From contig NW_006920881.1 in the NCBI RefSeq assembly GCF_000417875.1, forward strand, positions 139,087 through 203,086: a DNA stretch of 64,000 nucleotides, written 5' to 3'. The notes below the pieces were generated by a model. The model was given only the letters and a program-made list of their open reading frames with translations, was not told the origin of the DNA and searched no databases. Every line of letters starts with the position of its first letter. The stretch's first letter is position 1. This DNA is from Pseudozyma flocculosa PF-1 (lineage: Eukaryota; Basidiomycota; Ustilaginomycetes; Ustilaginales; Ustilaginaceae). The translations under genes were made by a program, and so were the position numbers. Below, piece after piece: positions 50,145-59,954 of this stretch.

Positions 50145-52226
50145 ATGTACGACTTTGTGTCGCACATCCTCCGCCGCTACTTTGAGGCCACCGGCTGGAA
50201 CGAGCACAACTCGTACCTCAACCTCACCGCCTCCTCGTCGGCGCTGCTCGACTTTACCATCCCCTCGGGCCTCTCGCTCTCGATCTCGGCGGCGCCCGCG
50301 TCGTCGTTCTTCACATCCTATCGCCTCGCCGCGTTGCCCAACCTCCGCGGCGGCGTGGGCTACATCTACTCGTCCACCGATACTCCGCTAGACATTGGCT
50401 CGTCGTCGCGCGATGTCAACTTCAAGCAGATTGTCGAGCGCTTCCGCATCACCGAGGCGCCTCGCCGCCCGCAGCCAAAGGAGCCCACCTGGCTCGCCGG
50501 CGAGCGCATCGACCAGCGCCGCGACTACCTCGTCTACGGCTGCATGCACCTCCCCTCGTCTCGCCTAGACGCGCTCTACACGCTCCGCATCTCGCCCACC
50601 TGGCAGCTCCTTGTCACCGCAGTTTCCACCCCGCCGAAATACCCACTCGACGCCATCGCATCGTCCCTCTCAACCTCGGCCACCGCCCTCGCCGCATCGG
50701 GCAGCTCCTCCAGCGGCTTCGGCGCAAAGGGCGGAAGCCTCGGCGACTCGAATCCAAACCTTGTCGCGTCTGGAGGCGCCGGTGCTGGACACCAAGCCTC
50801 GTCCTCGTCGTCGGCCGCTGTCCAGGCCGCCAATGCGGCTGCCGCATCGTCGTCGTCGCTAGGTGCAGGCCCACCAGGCTCGACCAACCTTCAGCTGACG
50901 CTGCAGAACGACACAGGCCGCTGGTTCACCGAGTACAGCTATTCGGCCGACGACGCGCTGTGGGGCTTCCGCGTGCTCCACAACTTCGGCACGCCCTCGT
51001 CGTCGTCATCCTCGCCTGCCGATGATGCAACAGCCGCCGCCGCCGCCGCAGCAGCGATCACCACCGATGATGCCTCCGACCTGAGCTCAAGACCGGCTAT
51101 GTATGCGCCGACTGGAGCCAAGGCGCGGATCAACGAGAGCGGCCTACCATCGGACTCGTCACTGTCGGAGCCGGACCAGGTCGTCGGCGGCGGCCTGCGC
51201 GGGCGCTTCAGCGCTGGCGCCGAGGTGTTTGTTTCGACGGTCGAAAAGAGCGCGGGAATCTCGACGGGCATCCGCTTCGCCACCCTACCAGAGCCTCCCT
51301 CGTCATCGTCGTCGACGAGCGGCAGCGGCGCACCCAGCCAGCCACCCACGGTCCTCACGGCCACCCTTAACCCCATGATGGGCCACCTCAGCACCGCCTA
51401 CGCCGCCAAGATGACGCGCGACCTTGCCGTGTGCTCGCGCTTCGACTTCAACGTCTACTCGTACGACTCGGAGCTCTCCATCGGCGGCGAGTACTGGCTT
51501 CGGGCTTCAGCGGCGGCTGCAGCGGGGGCAGCGGCCGCGACGCAGCCGGCACCGTATTCAATGTCGTCGCCACCTTCGTTGAGATCGTCGCCGCCTGGTG
51601 CAAGGCCGACGACGTTGGAGTCGGGAGCCGTGACTGCTGCTGGAGGAGCAGCGCCTCGCGACCTGCGCCCGTCGGCCCGCGCCAACGAGGCGATCGCCGA
51701 GGCAGCGCTGCGATCGTCGCACCTCGCTTCAGAGTCGCCGAGCCTGCACAGTGATGCCGCCTCGACGTCGGTTCCATCCTCGGCGCCGCCGATGAAGCCG
51801 ACGTCGAGCTACTCGCTCCGCGACCCTGCCCCTGCTTTGGATATGCCTGTCACTGCGCTGCCCGAATCCACCTCGGCAGCCATACCACCAGCCGCCTTTT
51901 CACCAGCGCCAATGCCGACGGCAACGACGTCGAACGCTCTGCAGTCGGCCGATCCCTCTGCCTCGGACGTGCTACCGCCCATCACGGGCGTCTTGAAAGC
52001 GCGCATCTCGACGGCGGCAGACATCCGGCTGCTATGGCAGGCCCGGCTGAAAAACTGCCTCGTCTCGCTCGGCGTCCGTGCCGACCTGGACGGTGCGGGC
52101 CTCGGCGCCGCCTCGTCCAAGACATCGGCCGCAGTGGGCGGGCCGCGGTCCACGACGACGACGACGACGGGCGGCGGCGGCGGCATCGTCAAGAGCGTCG
52201 GGATCGAGGTCATGTACTTTTCCTAG
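50145..52226 (+). CDS. MDM10: Mdm10, mitochondrial outer-membrane beta-barrel protein (ERMES / SAM)
   Basis: Mdm10 is a beta-barrel of the mitochondrial outer membrane that belongs to the ERMES tether to the ER and to the SAM sorting machinery. A single 693-aa frame starts at ATG 50145. The N-terminus MYDFVSHILRRYFEATGW, then NSYLNLTASSSALLDF and SGLSLSISAAPASSFFTSY, is the Mdm10 start. Further family strands include GGVGYIYSSTD, DYLVYGCMHLPSSRLDALY, RWFTEYSYSADDALWGFR, LRGRFSAGAEVFVSTVEKSAG and CSRFDFNVYSYDSELSIGGE. The end, GVLKARISTAADIRLLWQARLK and SLGVRADL, gives the last strands. Three Ser/Ala-rich inserts (about residues 175-240, 285-345, 445-605) make it much longer than the yeast protein (493 aa). 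They fall between strands, so probably in loops. There is no presequence, as expected for a beta-barrel. Confidence 0.94.
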   Translation: MYDFVSHILRRYFEATGWNEHNSYLNLTASSSALLDFTIPSGLSLSISAAPASSFFTSYRLAALPNLRGGVGYIYSSTDTPLDIGSSSRDVNFKQIVERFRITEAPRRPQPKEPTWLAGERIDQRRDYLVYGCMHLPSSRLDALYTLRISPTWQLLVTAVSTPPKYPLDAIASSLSTSATALAASGSSSSGFGAKGGSLGDSNPNLVASGGAGAGHQASSSSSAAVQAANAAAASSSSLGAGPPGSTNLQLTLQNDTGRWFTEYSYSADDALWGFRVLHNFGTPSSSSSSPADDATAAAAAAAAITTDDASDLSSRPAMYAPTGAKARINESGLPSDSSLSEPDQVVGGGLRGRFSAGAEVFVSTVEKSAGISTGIRFATLPEPPSSSSSTSGSGAPSQPPTVLTATLNPMMGHLSTAYAAKMTRDLAVCSRFDFNVYSYDSELSIGGEYWLRASAAAAAGAAAATQPAPYSMSSPPSLRSSPPGARPTTLESGAVTAAGGAAPRDLRPSARANEAIAEAALRSSHLASESPSLHSDAASTSVPSSAPPMKPTSSYSLRDPAPALDMPVTALPESTSAAIPPAAFSPAPMPTATTSNALQSADPSASDVLPPITGVLKARISTAADIRLLWQARLKNCLVSLGVRADLDGAGLGAASSKTSAAVGGPRSTTTTTTGGGGGIVKSVGIEVMYFS

Positions 52227-52379
52227 AGCGCCGCTCGGGACAAGGCGACATGAGGCGAGAAGGCCCAAGAGGCGAGGGCGTTACGGAGGAGACTCGAGAC
52301 GATGCATCATCGTCGTTTCTCCTCGGGTGACTTTGCAGGGCAAGGCGTCGAAAGCGTTGCGGGAGGGCCTGCCTGCTTG

Positions 52380-52415
<36 letters not shown>

Positions 52416-53007
52416 CCCCCCGATGGCAGCGAGCACCTCTCGAGACGCAAGCTAGCTCCGCAAGTATCCCTCCCTCGAAACCGGGCAAGAGCAACCGGCA
52501 GGCGGACCGTCTTGGGGTCCACCATCACTGCCTCGACGATGCTCCTCGAAGCTGCGATGGCGGGCTAGCGGACTCGAGCCAGACAGGGCCGGCGTCGAGC
52601 CCAAACCAGCTCGCCTTATCGCCTCCTTGGGGCCTACTCCCGAGCGCAAAATGCGACGCTGTGCCACTTGGGCCGATATGCTTCCAGGGCCATGTTCAAG
52701 GGCTAGGCCGAGACGTCCACCTAGACAGGGACGGAACCGATGCCCATCATCCTTGCCGCCATCAAGAACCGCCGACGCCGCCCCTCGCGGCCAAGCGCGA
52801 TGGCCAGGCCAGGCCTGGCAGCCGCGACAGGAGATGGAAAGTCGTAAAGGGCCGTTATCGTGCACGTCTCGTCGTCAAGAAAGAAACCAAGGAGGGCGGG
52901 GTATAAGCAGAGAGGGAGCGGGGAGGGGATGGAAGGCGAGGAGAGGGGAGCGGCCCTTCTAAGGAGGCGACCGAAGGCGTGCAGGCCGGCGGCCTGGTGG
53001 CGAGCGG
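52227..53007. other. Convergent 3' region MDM10 / PXA gene
   Basis: 781 bases between the stops, including the CCTG microsatellite at 52368-52416. No gene recognised. Confidence 0.45.
52368..52416 (+). repeat. CCTG tetranucleotide microsatellite
   Basis: About eleven CCTG units, one with a T change, read directly. It lies 140 bases after the MDM10 stop. Confidence 0.9.
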
Positions 53008-55514
53008 TCAAGCCTCGACGAGGTCCGGGCAGAGCATGACTATGACGCGCTCCAGGACCATGACGGCCAGGTGGGTATTGGGGCCCGCGGCGTCGGGCGC
53101 GCACAGCGGCGAGAGCCAGCGCGTCATGCCGTCGTACTGGCGAGACCAGTCCGGTCCGAGGAGCACCAGACGCACCTTGGCTGGGGAAGAGTCAAGGGAA
53201 GTGGCGCAGCGAGCACGGCATCGCATCGCATCGGATCGAGGGTCAGTCAGCCAATCCCTTCAAAGACCAAAGGCCGACCTGCGTTGCTCAGGGCCTTCTC
53301 TAGCCCGGCCTTGCCGCAAGATCCAAGACTCACGATGCATGCCCTGCAAAAGGCGGCGTCGAAGGCGTCGCCACTCGGCCGCCTGGACCTCGGGCGTGGG
53401 ATCGGCGACGGGAGGAGGGAGGTGGCCGTCGGGCATCATGCCTCTGCGCAGGTTGGCCACCACGTCGCTCAGCGCCGCCGTGTCGTCGAGCGTCGCATTG
53501 ACTCGGGCCGTGACGATCCTGCCACGTCCGTAGGTGCATGCACGCGTGCGTGCGTATGTATAGAGCGGCCGAGGGTTCTGCAGTGTTAGCAAGCACGCGC
53601 AAGGCCAGCTATTCGAGGCCCGCAGCGCAGGGGCGCTCGATCCACTCACCTGTCAATCGTCTGGCCGAAACCGGCGAAGCCGACGCCCATCTTGAGCAGG
53701 CTAAAGAGGGCGCTGCTCAGCATCCGCGTGCGCGCCTCAGTCACCTCTTCGAGCAGCTGGAGCCACGGCACCGCGTACTCGGCCATGGCAGCGGAGGCGG
53801 CGGCCGCAGTGAACCCGGCCTTGGTCCGAGCCGAGGCACCGCTACCGCCCGCTTCGACGGGTGTCGAGGAGGGAGGGCTGGATTCTTCGAATGCCCTCCC
53901 TCCTCGTCTGCCAGCCCCGCCGCCGCCGCCGCCGCCAAGGAGGAAACCGCTGCCGACCGAGGCGGAAGGATAGCGTCCGTGCATCGTTCTCTCTGGCCTC
54001 AGGCTGGGCTCTCGTCGCTTTGCGCCCTGCGACCTCGATGAAGGCGACGACGACGCCAGGAGGTCTTCGGAAGCGCCCTGGGAGCCGTGGCCGCGGGCGT
54101 GGCGAGCGGGACCGGCGTGAGGGTCAAAGAGGTCAAAGTAGGCTCGCACCACGTAGGGCAGGACCATGGTGCAGAGGATCGTTAGCAGCGACCAGAGGCG
54201 GATCGCGAGGCCAACGACGTGTTCCAGCGGCGTCGGGGTGGTGCGCGCGTTACTGGTCGCCCCAGCACCTGCTGCTACGATGTCGCGGTCTCTCCGCTTG
54301 CGGCCATCGGCCTGAGCGCCGCTGCTGTCCTCGGGCCAGCGCAGCACGTCGAGCACCTTGTGGATGCTCTGCACCAGGAACCAGGGCCGGCTGCACTTGC
54401 CGAGGCTGTTGCGCAGCGCCATGACGGTGACGTCGCGCACAATGTATCGCTCCGTCTGGACGGCCCACTCCTCGGGCGGGAGCAAGGACCCGAGCAGCGA
54501 GGATACGGCGATCCTCAGGTAGCTTGGATCCAGCCGTCCCTCGACCGAATGCAGGCTGTCGACGCCGGGATGCGGGCAGAGAAAGCCATGCAGCTGGGCG
54601 ATGCGGGCGGACGAGGCCGTAGGCTCCGACTCTGTGTCGTGGTCTGTGCCGTCGGCGTCGTCGTCGTAAGGATCGAGCGCCGTGGCGGGAAGGTGGCGGC
54701 TGAGGGAGGCTGTCGACGCTGCAATGTCATCCGAAAGGTCGTAGCCTGCTTTGGACGAGTGCGATGCAGTGACGAGAGGTGCCCACGCGGTGTCGGCCTT
54801 TCTCCTGGCGGCGCGAACCTCGAGGTAGTGCTGTCTCAGTACCAGCGGCAGCTCTCTGCCGACAAGAGCGTGGAGGCGGTAGCGCTCGAGGGCGAAAGGC
54901 GGCGAGGCTGCCGCCCGGGCCCGCGACGGCCGCTGCGCTGCGGGCTGAACACTGAGCCGTGGACCGATCTGATCGACAACGTGGCGGATGATGGCGACGA
55001 TTTCGGTGAGAAGCTGACGGTTGGGCGTGAGCTTCGAGTACCAGGGCAGCACGGTGGCGCGGAGGAGGTAGGCGAGAAGGAGGTAGATCTGGTCGTCGAG
55101 GGCCTTTTCGCCGGTCAGGGCGGGCACCGGCTGGTCGGAGGGTAGGTCTGCAAACAGGATGCGGCGGTAGAAGAGCGTGGCGGGCTCCGAGTCAGTGGCG
55201 CTGGCTGCGGCTGCGGAGGGTGAGGCAAGCCTGCCGCCTCTGCCGGAGGCATAGGATTGGACATGGGCGGGTGCGTTCGAGTTCGATCGCTGCGCGTTTG
55301 GCGGAGAGGATGGGTTCGAGGCGAGCGAGTCGACGTGTGAGTGGGAGCGGTGCAAGGCGGTGGTGAGCGTTGGCTGCGTGGGCCGGTGTGGAAAGGCGGA
55401 GAGGTAGGATGGCGTGGGCGACGTGAGGCGGGCGTTGCTATTATTGTTGTTGTTGTAGTTGCTCGATGAGGATGAGGGCGAGTCGACGGGTGCGACAAAG
55501 ACCTCGGCCGGCAT
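53008..55514 (-). CDS. PXA-domain protein (sorting-nexin-like / endosomal traffic)
   Basis: Exons are 55514-53650, 53518-53334 and 53180-53008, giving 740 aa. Introns are GTGAGT...GCAG and GTGAGT...CCAG; each falls inside a codon and keeps the frame. The PXA (PX-associated) domain spans about 125-385. It starts with LDDQIYLLLAYLLRATVLPWY, then LTEIVAIIRHVVDQIGPRL, ELPLVLRQHYLEVRAARRKA, an Asp/Ser-rich insert, SYLRIAVSSLLGSLLPPEEW and ERYIVRDVTVMALRNSLGK. Hydrophobic segments at about 440-465 (VGLAIRLWSLLTILCTMVLPYVV) suggest membrane attachment. After a Ser/Gly-rich stretch the C-terminal part (VPWLQLLEEVTEARTRML; HLAVMVLERVIVMLCPDL) is helical. No PX domain follows, so it resembles fungal PXA-only proteins rather than full SNX13/14-type nexins. 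An endosome or lipid-droplet site is inferred. Confidence 0.88.
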
Positions 55515-56067
55515 CTTGGGCTACTGCACGTCTGGTTGCGCCAGGATCGAGCTCGTCGGGGCGGTGTCGTGGGTGCCGGAAGATGGCCTAAGGCAGGGCC
55601 GGGGCTTAGGGGCCATGCGCTCATGCGGTTGCAAAGGGGCGCGTCATGGTCAAAGGCGGGACAACGGGGCCGGGTTCGTGGGTCGGAAGGGGGCGACGAC
55701 GTCAGTGCGACCAGCGCGGAGGCGAAGGCGGGTTGACAGTGAGGACGAGGGCGAGGAGGGAGGTGGCGGTGGCAGTGGTGGTGATGAAGGAGGTTGTAGG
55801 CTAGCCTCGAGGCAAAAGGTGGCCAAAGCGCGGCTGCCGACGGCGAAACGCGTTTTGGACCCACATAGGGGCGACGAGGTCCAGGCTGGCCAGACCGTCT
55901 TGTTCTCAACTCGGCCACGCCACTCGCACTGCCCACGCCATCGGCCGAGCGCACAGCCTCCAACCCAGGGCTGAGTTGCAGCGGCAGCAGCAGCAGCAGA
56001 GCAGCAGCAGCACCAGAGGCTTGGCTTCATCTCAGTCTACACGACACTACTGCCACCGTCCCCAAAG
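55515..56067. promoter_or_regulatory. Intergenic region, PXA gene 5' / LAA2-like 3'
   Basis: 553 bases between two minus-strand genes. A CAG run at 55978-56010 lies just past the LAA2-like stop. The rest should hold the PXA promoter. Confidence 0.45.
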
Positions 56068-58123
56068 CTACCCAGCCCGCCCTCCGCGCAGCCCAGAAGG
56101 GTTGACGAACCCGCCAGCCTGTCCGCTCAGCCGGCTACCGCCCCCCGCCATGGCCGCGCGGTTCTTGGCAATCGCATTCGCGCCAATGCCAATCGTAGTC
56201 GCCCTCCGATCCGCCCCCGAGCCCGCCGACGACGAAGACGACGACGCCGCGCCGCCGCGAAGGCTGCCGCTCCTCGACACGCCCGCCCCTCCGCCGCCGC
56301 CGCCGCCGCCAATCCGGCTCGCGGCGCCCGTGACGAGCTCCTTGATCATCGAGTTGTACATCTCCGAGTCGGCCTGGTGGCTCTCGCGTATCGTCAGGTG
56401 GTGCGTCAGCAGCGAAGACGTCGACGTCGTCAGGCTGTGTAGCTCCCGCAGCATCGATCGCAGTGCGGGCAGCGACAGCAGCGACAGATCATCTAGCAGG
56501 CCAATGCGCGGGACAGTAGAGCAGAGCAAGTGACAGATGCGGAACGACTGTGTGTGAGCGAGCGACCGCGACTAATTGCGCAAATGGCATCGCAGCCCAG
56601 GTCGACCTCGCGCAACTCACCTTCAGTCTTGCCAACGAGCTCCTCTGCGCGCTTGAGATCGACGTCGGGCGGCGGACCAAGCCCGAGCTCCTCGCGCCGC
56701 CGCTCGGCGAGGCGCTCGCGGTTGTTGCTCTGCCCAAGCGCCGGGCTCTGGGTGCCATTGCGCGGGCTCCCCGAGGCACTGGCGCTCCGTTGCTGCTGCT
56801 GGCCCGCCATCGGCCCGCCCAGGCTGGCCGACGGCGAATGCTGTGCGCTGCTGCTTCTCTGCAGGCCCGCGCTCCCGACGCCATCCGACGAGAGGGCGCT
56901 GCTGGGCCCTGCTGACCTCGACGAGTCGAATTTGAGCTGCAGCGGAGGAAGCCGCGATCCGCTCGAAGACGACGAGGCCGACAGGGGCCCATGCGACGAG
57001 TTGTGGATCTCGTCAAGGTTGACGGGTACGCCCATCGTGATGAGGTAGTCGCGCCGCGTACGGGAGCGGATCCAGTCGATTGGCTTGATGGGCGGCAGCG
57101 CAGAGAGATCCTTCCACAGCTGGCGGCTGCGAGGTGGCAGAGTAGGGTGGGGATAGGTTGCCGGCACGCTCAATCAGCTCTTGGTCCGGGAACAGTCGCA
57201 GCAGCAGCGGCGTGAAGTCAGAGTCGAACGCGCCCGACTTACCTCGGCTCACTGACCAGCACCTGGGCCAGACCTTCGACCTGGCGGAGGCCGTCGGTCG
57301 CCATGTGCTGTGCCGCTGCGGTGGATGTGGGGAGGAGATCCTGGACCGGGGCAAACAGGTCGTCCCTGCTCGAGTCGCGCGACACGGGCAAGGCCGACCA
57401 GGACCTGACGGGTGCCGCCGATTGTGCTGATGGCGTCGCTGCGGCCACAGGGGCCGGCTCAGCCGAGCTCTGATCGTTAAAGCCATCCTCGAACGCTTCC
57501 TGCTGCCCCTCGTCGGCAGCAGCGCCGTCGTCAAAGTCGCCAAAGTCTCCAAATTCGTCGTCGGCGGCGGCAGCAGCGTTGGTGGTGCCGGCTGGCTCGT
57601 CAAAGTCGTCAAAGTCGTCGAAACCGTCGGCTGGTGCTGGTGTGTCAGGGGTCTCGGCGGGGGGAGATGGGGCCGATGGTGTTGGTTCAGACGGAGCGTC
57701 CTGGTCTTTGGCAAGGTTGGTGGGATCCTGCTGCTGCTGCTGCCCCTCCTCCTCTGGCTGGGCCTGCGCCTCTGTTGCGTCGTCGAGGGCCTCTCGAGTA
57801 TTTGCTGCTGACTTCTCGTCGTCGTCCGAGGTCGGCTTTGATGCTGTAACTAGCTGCTCAGCGGGCTGGCTGCCGTTGGCGTCGCCTGTTTCCGCGTGTT
57901 CTGCCTTGCCAGGTTGCTGAGAGGGCTCGAGTGCGGCGGGGGGAGTACCCCAGCCTGGATCGTCGTCATCGTCGTCGGGGATGGCGCCGTCGAGGGAAGC
58001 GCGGAGGCTATCGGGTGCGCTTGATGTCAAGGCGATCGGTGTCGCATCTGAGGACGCTGCTGGCTTGTCGGACAAGGGGTCCGGAGTGGCCCATACGGCA
58101 AAGGGATCCTGGTCCTGGTCCAT
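56068..58123 (-). CDS. LAA2/YBL010C-like protein, probable AP-1 clathrin adaptor accessory factor
   Basis: Exons are 58123-57243, 57126-56621 and 56492-56068, giving 603 aa. Donors are GTAAGT and GTGAGT; acceptors GCAG and CTAG. Residues 1-290 are acidic with repeated Phe motifs, FDDFDDFDEP and DEFGDFGDFDD. These look like the DFGxF-type peptides that bind adaptor appendage domains. Exon 2 starts RQLWKDLSALPPIKPIDWIR and carries RRDYLITMGVPVNLDEI. The latter is the conserved core of the yeast Laa2 (YBL010C) family, whose member links Laa1 to AP-1. Exon 3 has a helix, LSLLSLPALRSMLRELHSL and ADSEMYNSMIKELVTGA. Family placement rests on the IPVNLDE-type core plus the acidic Phe motifs. It is divergent from the prenyltransferase gene. 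Confidence 0.8.
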
Positions 58124-58475
58124 GAGGTCGGGGTGCGCTGCTTGCTGCTTGCTGCCCGAGGAGGGTGGAGGCGAGTGTCGGGGTGGAATGCGAGCGCAAG
58201 GCGGTGTCAGTCGGTTCAGGATGGGTGTGGAACAGGGATGTGCGTGGTGGCGAGAGCGAGGGGACTGGCAAGGGCGCGGTGTATGGGTCAAGGAGCAACG
58301 CAACGGGAACGAGAAGTCGAGGCCAGACGAGACACGGGCGGTGCGCAGGGACCAACCAGGCAGGCCTCGTCCGAGCCCATCGGGCAATCAGAGGGAGCCC
58401 AACATCGGGCGATGACCACGGGTGGACCCTTCTGCGAATCCTCGGTTGCCTCGCCGCCACCGCCTCACATCCTCC
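58124..58475. promoter_or_regulatory. Divergent promoter region LAA2-like / cis-prenyltransferase
   Basis: 352 bases between divergent starts (433 if the second prenyltransferase ATG is used). No distinct motif recognised. Confidence 0.45.
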
Positions 58476-59846
58476 ATGCTTCCTCGTCCATCATCACCTG
58501 CCCTGGTCACTCCAGGCCACACAGACACCGACGTCCAACGGTCTCATCGGATAAGCATGGCCTCGTCCACGGCTGACGCTGCCTCTCCCGCGTCGACCAT
58601 GGACACACACGCACACCTCCAGACGGCTCGGGGGAGCGTTGGCCTGGACCACCAGCACCCTCCCAATGATGCCTCCTCGACGACGACAGCAGCCTCAACG
58701 GCAGGGAACTCGACACGAACAGCACCAGTGTCACCACGACCTCCAACACCACCACCATCAAAAGCACCACAAGGGCCACCATCACCCGCATCGGCAGGCG
58801 CATCGGCGCTCCGCCAGGCCATCCTCTCGCCCCTCTCGCTCCTCAGCCTGCTCCCCATCCCCTCGCTCCAAGACCTCCTCCTCTCGACCCTCAGCCTCGG
58901 CCCCATCCCGCGCCACGTCGCCTTCGTCATGGACGGAAACCGCCGCTGGGCCACGTCCTCGGGCTCCTCGATCCGCCACGGCCACCTCACGGGCTTCCAG
59001 ACGCTCAAGTCGATCCTCGAGCTCTGCCTCAACCTCGACGGACTCGACACCGTCACCGTCTACGCCTTTGCCATCGATAACTTCAAGCGCAACCGCGACG
59101 AGGTCGACGCGCTCATGGACATCGCAAAGACCCGCCTCCTCGAACTCGCAGGTCACGGAGAGGTCGTCGCACGCCACCAGGTCCGCGTGCGCATCGTCGG
59201 CCGCAAACAGCTCCTGCCCCCAGATGTCCGCGCCGCCGTCGACAAGGTCGAAGACATGACCCGTGACAACCGCAAGGCGACCCTCAACATCTGCATGCCC
59301 TACGCCAGCAGAGACGAAATCACCGGCGCAGTCCGCACCTGCGCCGACCGCAAGCTCAAGCGCCTCCACGCAGAACGGCGGCGGCGTCGGCCGCATCAGC
59401 AGCAGCAGCAGCCAGAGGTAAAAGACGAGAAAGAGGACCTCTCTGTATCGCCGGCCGACGACGACGACGCCGACGCCGAAGCCGACGCCGAAGCCGACGC
59501 CGAAGCCGAAGACGACACCGCCCTGCTCGACGGCTTCGACTTTGACGTGACGCCGCACGCCCTCTCGTCGTCGATGCAGCTGGCCCACTCGCCGCCGCTC
59601 GACATCCTGGTGCGCACCTCGGGCGTGGCGCGCCTGTCCGACTTTATGCTGTGGCAGTGCAACGACGACACCCAGCTCCACTTTGTCGAAAAGTTCTGGC
59701 CTCAGTTTGGCCTGCGCGACATGGTGCCCATCATCCTCGACTGGCAGCGATACCAGATGGCCAGGCAGCTTCGCGCGTGGTGCAACGGCAGTGGCGGTGG
59801 CGGACGACCCGCAGATGGCGTCATGGAGAAGCAAGGCGGGCAGTGA
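58476..59846 (+). CDS. RER2: Dehydrodolichyl diphosphate synthase catalytic subunit (cis-prenyltransferase, Rer2/Srt1 type)
   Basis: This enzyme extends farnesyl diphosphate with cis-isoprene units to make the dolichol precursor for protein glycosylation at the ER. The frame is intronless. The first ATG is 58476 (456 aa); a second at 58557 (MASSTADA) has the better context and may be the real start. Residues 1-120 are Ser/Thr/Pro-rich, then a hydrophobic helix at about 108-145 (LSLLSLLPIPSLQDLLLSTL). The catalytic RHVAFVMDGNRRWA is near 148-160, followed by GFQTLKSILELCLNL, VTVYAFAIDNFKRN and NICMPYASRDEI. A ~75-residue insert with Gln and Asp/Ala/Glu repeats separates this from DILVRTSGVARLSDFMLWQ and HFVEKFWPQFGLRDMV, the substrate-binding end. 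Usually it works with a Nus1-type partner. The insert is encoded partly by a GACGCCGAAGCC repeat. Confidence 0.94.
   Translation: MLPRPSSPALVTPGHTDTDVQRSHRISMASSTADAASPASTMDTHAHLQTARGSVGLDHQHPPNDASSTTTAASTAGNSTRTAPVSPRPPTPPPSKAPQGPPSPASAGASALRQAILSPLSLLSLLPIPSLQDLLLSTLSLGPIPRHVAFVMDGNRRWATSSGSSIRHGHLTGFQTLKSILELCLNLDGLDTVTVYAFAIDNFKRNRDEVDALMDIAKTRLLELAGHGEVVARHQVRVRIVGRKQLLPPDVRAAVDKVEDMTRDNRKATLNICMPYASRDEITGAVRTCADRKLKRLHAERRRRRPHQQQQQPEVKDEKEDLSVSPADDDDADAEADAEADAEAEDDTALLDGFDFDVTPHALSSSMQLAHSPPLDILVRTSGVARLSDFMLWQCNDDTQLHFVEKFWPQFGLRDMVPIILDWQRYQMARQLRAWCNGSGGGGRPADGVMEKQGGQ
59470..59515 (+). repeat. In-frame GACGCC/GAAGCC repeat inside the prenyltransferase gene
   Basis: Alternating GACGCCGAAGCC units encode a DADAEADAEADAEAE run in the non-conserved insert. 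Confidence 0.85.
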
Positions 59847-59954
59847 TCTCCCGAATCGAGGGTCGGCCAAAACGGCGCCTGAGCCACGTCGCTCGGTGTC
59901 TTTTGTATTTGTAGCGTCTAAAATGTCACCAGTGTCGCCGGCTCACGTTCTGGC

